This document shows positions 6,836 through 8,388 of a DNA stretch of 8,388 nucleotides, piece by piece. Numbering within the stretch: the first letter of the stretch is position 1; each line of letters begins with the position of its first letter. The translations under genes and the position numbers were made by a program. The notes below the pieces were generated by a model that was not told the origin of the DNA, ran no database searches, and saw only the letters and a list, made by a program, of their open reading frames with translations. This DNA comes from Chloroflexota bacterium (GTDB taxonomy: Bacteria > Chloroflexota > Dehalococcoidia > DSTF01 > RBG-16-68-14), in assembly GCA_022563135.1 (NCBI GenBank), contig JADFNZ010000072.1:1-8388 (forward strand). The letters are read 5' to 3'.

Positions 6836-8388
6836 CTATGGCCCGGCGGACACGAAGGCGACGCCCGGCACGACTTCGAAGATCTTCGTCTCGCCGGCGT
6901 CAGACTGGAAGACGAGCTCGAGCATGCCGCCCAAGCCGGACTCCAGCTTGCCGGTCCCTTCCGCCGGGAAGTAGAGTCGCTCCAGCGCGCCGACGACGAC
7001 GTACCGCACGTTGTACTTCCTCAGCAGCCGCTGACCTTCGGCAACGTCCGGCGTGGTGTAAAAGAGACTCACGTCCTGCTGTCGCTGCGTCACCAGGAAG
7101 GCGAAGTCGCCGCGCTGCTGCCGCTGGTGCCAGTCCCAGCCCGCCACCGCGGGCAGGCCGGTGTTGATGCTGTAACGGCTGCCCCAGCGGTAGAGGTCGG
7201 TCACGCCCTCCATGATCGTCGGCGAGCCCCGCACGTTCTGGCGCATCCACTGGATGCCCTCGAAATCGTCAGCCAGCCGGATCTCGCCGTTCGGGTCCGG
7301 GAACACGGCGCCCTGCATGTAGGCGAGGCCATCATCGGTGCGAGGCTGGATCGCTGTCTGGTTCGTGAAGCGATGCTGCACACGCTGCGGCGTGGCGAAC
7401 ACCGGGTAGGTGAGCGCCGCAAGAACCAGCAGCGTCGCACCCGCCGCGAACGCGCCCGTAAGGCCAAACGCGGGCCGCAGCCGCCCGAACCGCACCTGCG
7501 GCAGGCGCACGCCTAAGCGCAACTGCGGCCGCACCACATCGAGCACGTACCAGGCGCCGAACGCGCCCGCAGACGCCAACAGCACCCAGATGTGCAGGTA
7601 GAACTTGAACATCGTGTTCATCCGGCCGATGTCGCCGTCAAGCGCCGCCATCTCCACGCCCGCGCTCAGCAGGAGCGCCAGCCCGACCATGCCGACCACG
7701 AAGAGCTGGATCGCCTTATCGGCCCGCAGGCGGCGCATGGCGATCCAAACGATCGGGAGCAGCGCCGCGAGCCCAAAGAGCGCGAATGCAGTGACGGGCG
7801 TCGCGTGAGACGCGCCCTGCGCGTCCGTCGAGGCCTGCACCGGCGTGCCGCCCGGGAGCGGGTTGAAGATGCCGGCGAAGACGTCGCGCAGGAAGCCGCC
7901 CGCAGAGAGCCCGGTAATAGTGAAGTCGATCGGCGAGGCTTCGATCGCACGGCCGATCGTGCCGGCGAAGACCGCGCCCGCCACCACCAGCACCATGAAG
8001 ACCAGCGTCAGCCGTGCGAAGTAGCGCCGCGGGCCCCAGCGCTTCACGCCTCTCGACGCGATTAGAGCGATGAAGCCGCCCGCGAGGAAGAGCAGCACCC
8101 CGAAGTGGATCAGGTACTGGTTGAACGGCGTCGTCTCCCGTACCTCAAGCTGATGGAAGCCGCTCGCCGGGAGCTGGTAGTTCTGCTGGAAGGGCAGGAA
8201 GAGGACGACGGAGAGCACCACGAACGCCCCGGCCTTCATCACCGTCTGCCAGAGCATGCTCATGCTGAAGCGTCCTTCCGCCAGCCGCTCCGCGATGACG
8301 ATCGCGAAGAGGCCCATGATCAGGAACGGCGGATAGTCCCACGAGTTGATCCAGCGCAGCGCGCCCACGATCAGTGCCAGCAGCACCA
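6836..8388 (-). CDS. DUF2298 / Chlor_Arch_YYY-type polytopic membrane protein, partial (C-terminal part)
   Basis: The reading frame is open to the window edge, so the true start lies outside; the GTG at 8386 is probably an internal valine. About 516 residues are visible. The first ~330 hold roughly nine hydrophobic helices (near 2-12, 18-33, 51-66, 91-110, 126-145, 201-217, 226-243, 262-284 and 311-331). About 185 soluble residues follow, probably outside the membrane. Motifs I associate with DUF2298 (TIGR03662, Chlor_Arch_YYY) are NSWDYPPF near the visible start, GDIGRMNTMFKFY at 251-263 and GWDWHQRQQR at 416-425. The family is known from Chloroflexi and archaea; its chemistry is not established, although the architecture resembles membrane glycosyltransferases of the PMT/GT-C type (inference). 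The TAG stop lies 2 nt before the next start, suggesting translational coupling. The family call is confident; the function is unknown. Confidence 0.85.
   Translation of the reverse strand, partial: VLLALIVGALRWINSWDYPPFLIMGLFAIVIAERLAEGRFSMSMLWQTVMKAGAFVVLSVVLFLPFQQNYQLPASGFHQLEVRETTPFNQYLIHFGVLLFLAGGFIALIASRGVKRWGPRRYFARLTLVFMVLVVAGAVFAGTIGRAIEASPIDFTITGLSAGGFLRDVFAGIFNPLPGGTPVQASTDAQGASHATPVTAFALFGLAALLPIVWIAMRRLRADKAIQLFVVGMVGLALLLSAGVEMAALDGDIGRMNTMFKFYLHIWVLLASAGAFGAWYVLDVVRPQLRLGVRLPQVRFGRLRPAFGLTGAFAAGATLLVLAALTYPVFATPQRVQHRFTNQTAIQPRTDDGLAYMQGAVFPDPNGEIRLADDFEGIQWMRQNVRGSPTIMEGVTDLYRWGSRYSINTGLPAVAGWDWHQRQQRGDFAFLVTQRQQDVSLFYTTPDVAEGQRLLRKYNVRYVVVGALERLYFPAEGTGKLESGLGGMLELVFQSDAGETKIFEVVPGVAFVSAGP

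Overview
The window is a GC-rich bacterial locus with every supported gene on the minus strand, so the genes read from high to low coordinates. It most likely comes from Chloroflexota. The main reason is the large membrane protein at the right edge, which has the hallmarks of the DUF2298 / 'Chlor_Arch_YYY' family, a family known from Chloroflexi and some archaea. The organism call is an inference.

Layout in transcription order: (1) 8388-6836, the C-terminal part of a DUF2298 polytopic membrane protein, cut by the window edge. (2) 6833-6288, a thioredoxin-fold, peroxiredoxin-like gene that starts 2 nt later. Both positions of its CxxC-type active site are in-frame UGA codons (U-M-P-U), and a hairpin with bacterial-SECIS geometry follows. 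I read it as one candidate double-selenocysteine protein; a standard gene caller would break or truncate it. (3) A sigma70-type promoter (-35 TTGACA overlapping the stop codon of gene 2), then a TPP riboswitch and a terminator / alternative-hairpin expression platform (about 6291-6103). (4) The thiamine operon: thiD (HMP/HMP-P kinase), thiC (HMP-P synthase), a small two-helix membrane protein, a lower-GC two-gene insert (unknown protein plus RelE/ParE-like protein), thiG (thiazole synthase), a tenI-like gene (thiazole tautomerase rather than ThiE by its motifs), and a thiS-thiO fusion (sulfur carrier plus glycine oxidase).

The riboswitch would shut the operon down when thiamine pyrophosphate is plentiful. 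ThiC and ThiD supply the pyrimidine half of thiamine. ThiO (dehydroglycine from glycine), ThiS (sulfur), ThiG and TenI supply the thiazole half. ThiF (needed to charge ThiS), ThiE (coupling) and ThiL are not in the window and must be elsewhere or replaced. The order tenI / thiO / thiS / thiG recalls the Bacillus subtilis ten-thi operon.

Two similar palindromes (31-66 and 5229-5259) sit at the ends of thiO and thiD, and their GTAGG arm supplies the TAG stop codon in both cases. A 7-nt tandem repeat encodes the ThiS-ThiO linker. No stretch longer than 300 bases lacks a gene. Positions 1-62 hold the downstream palindrome and perhaps the start of another gene. I saw no tRNA, rRNA, CRISPR array or insertion sequence.
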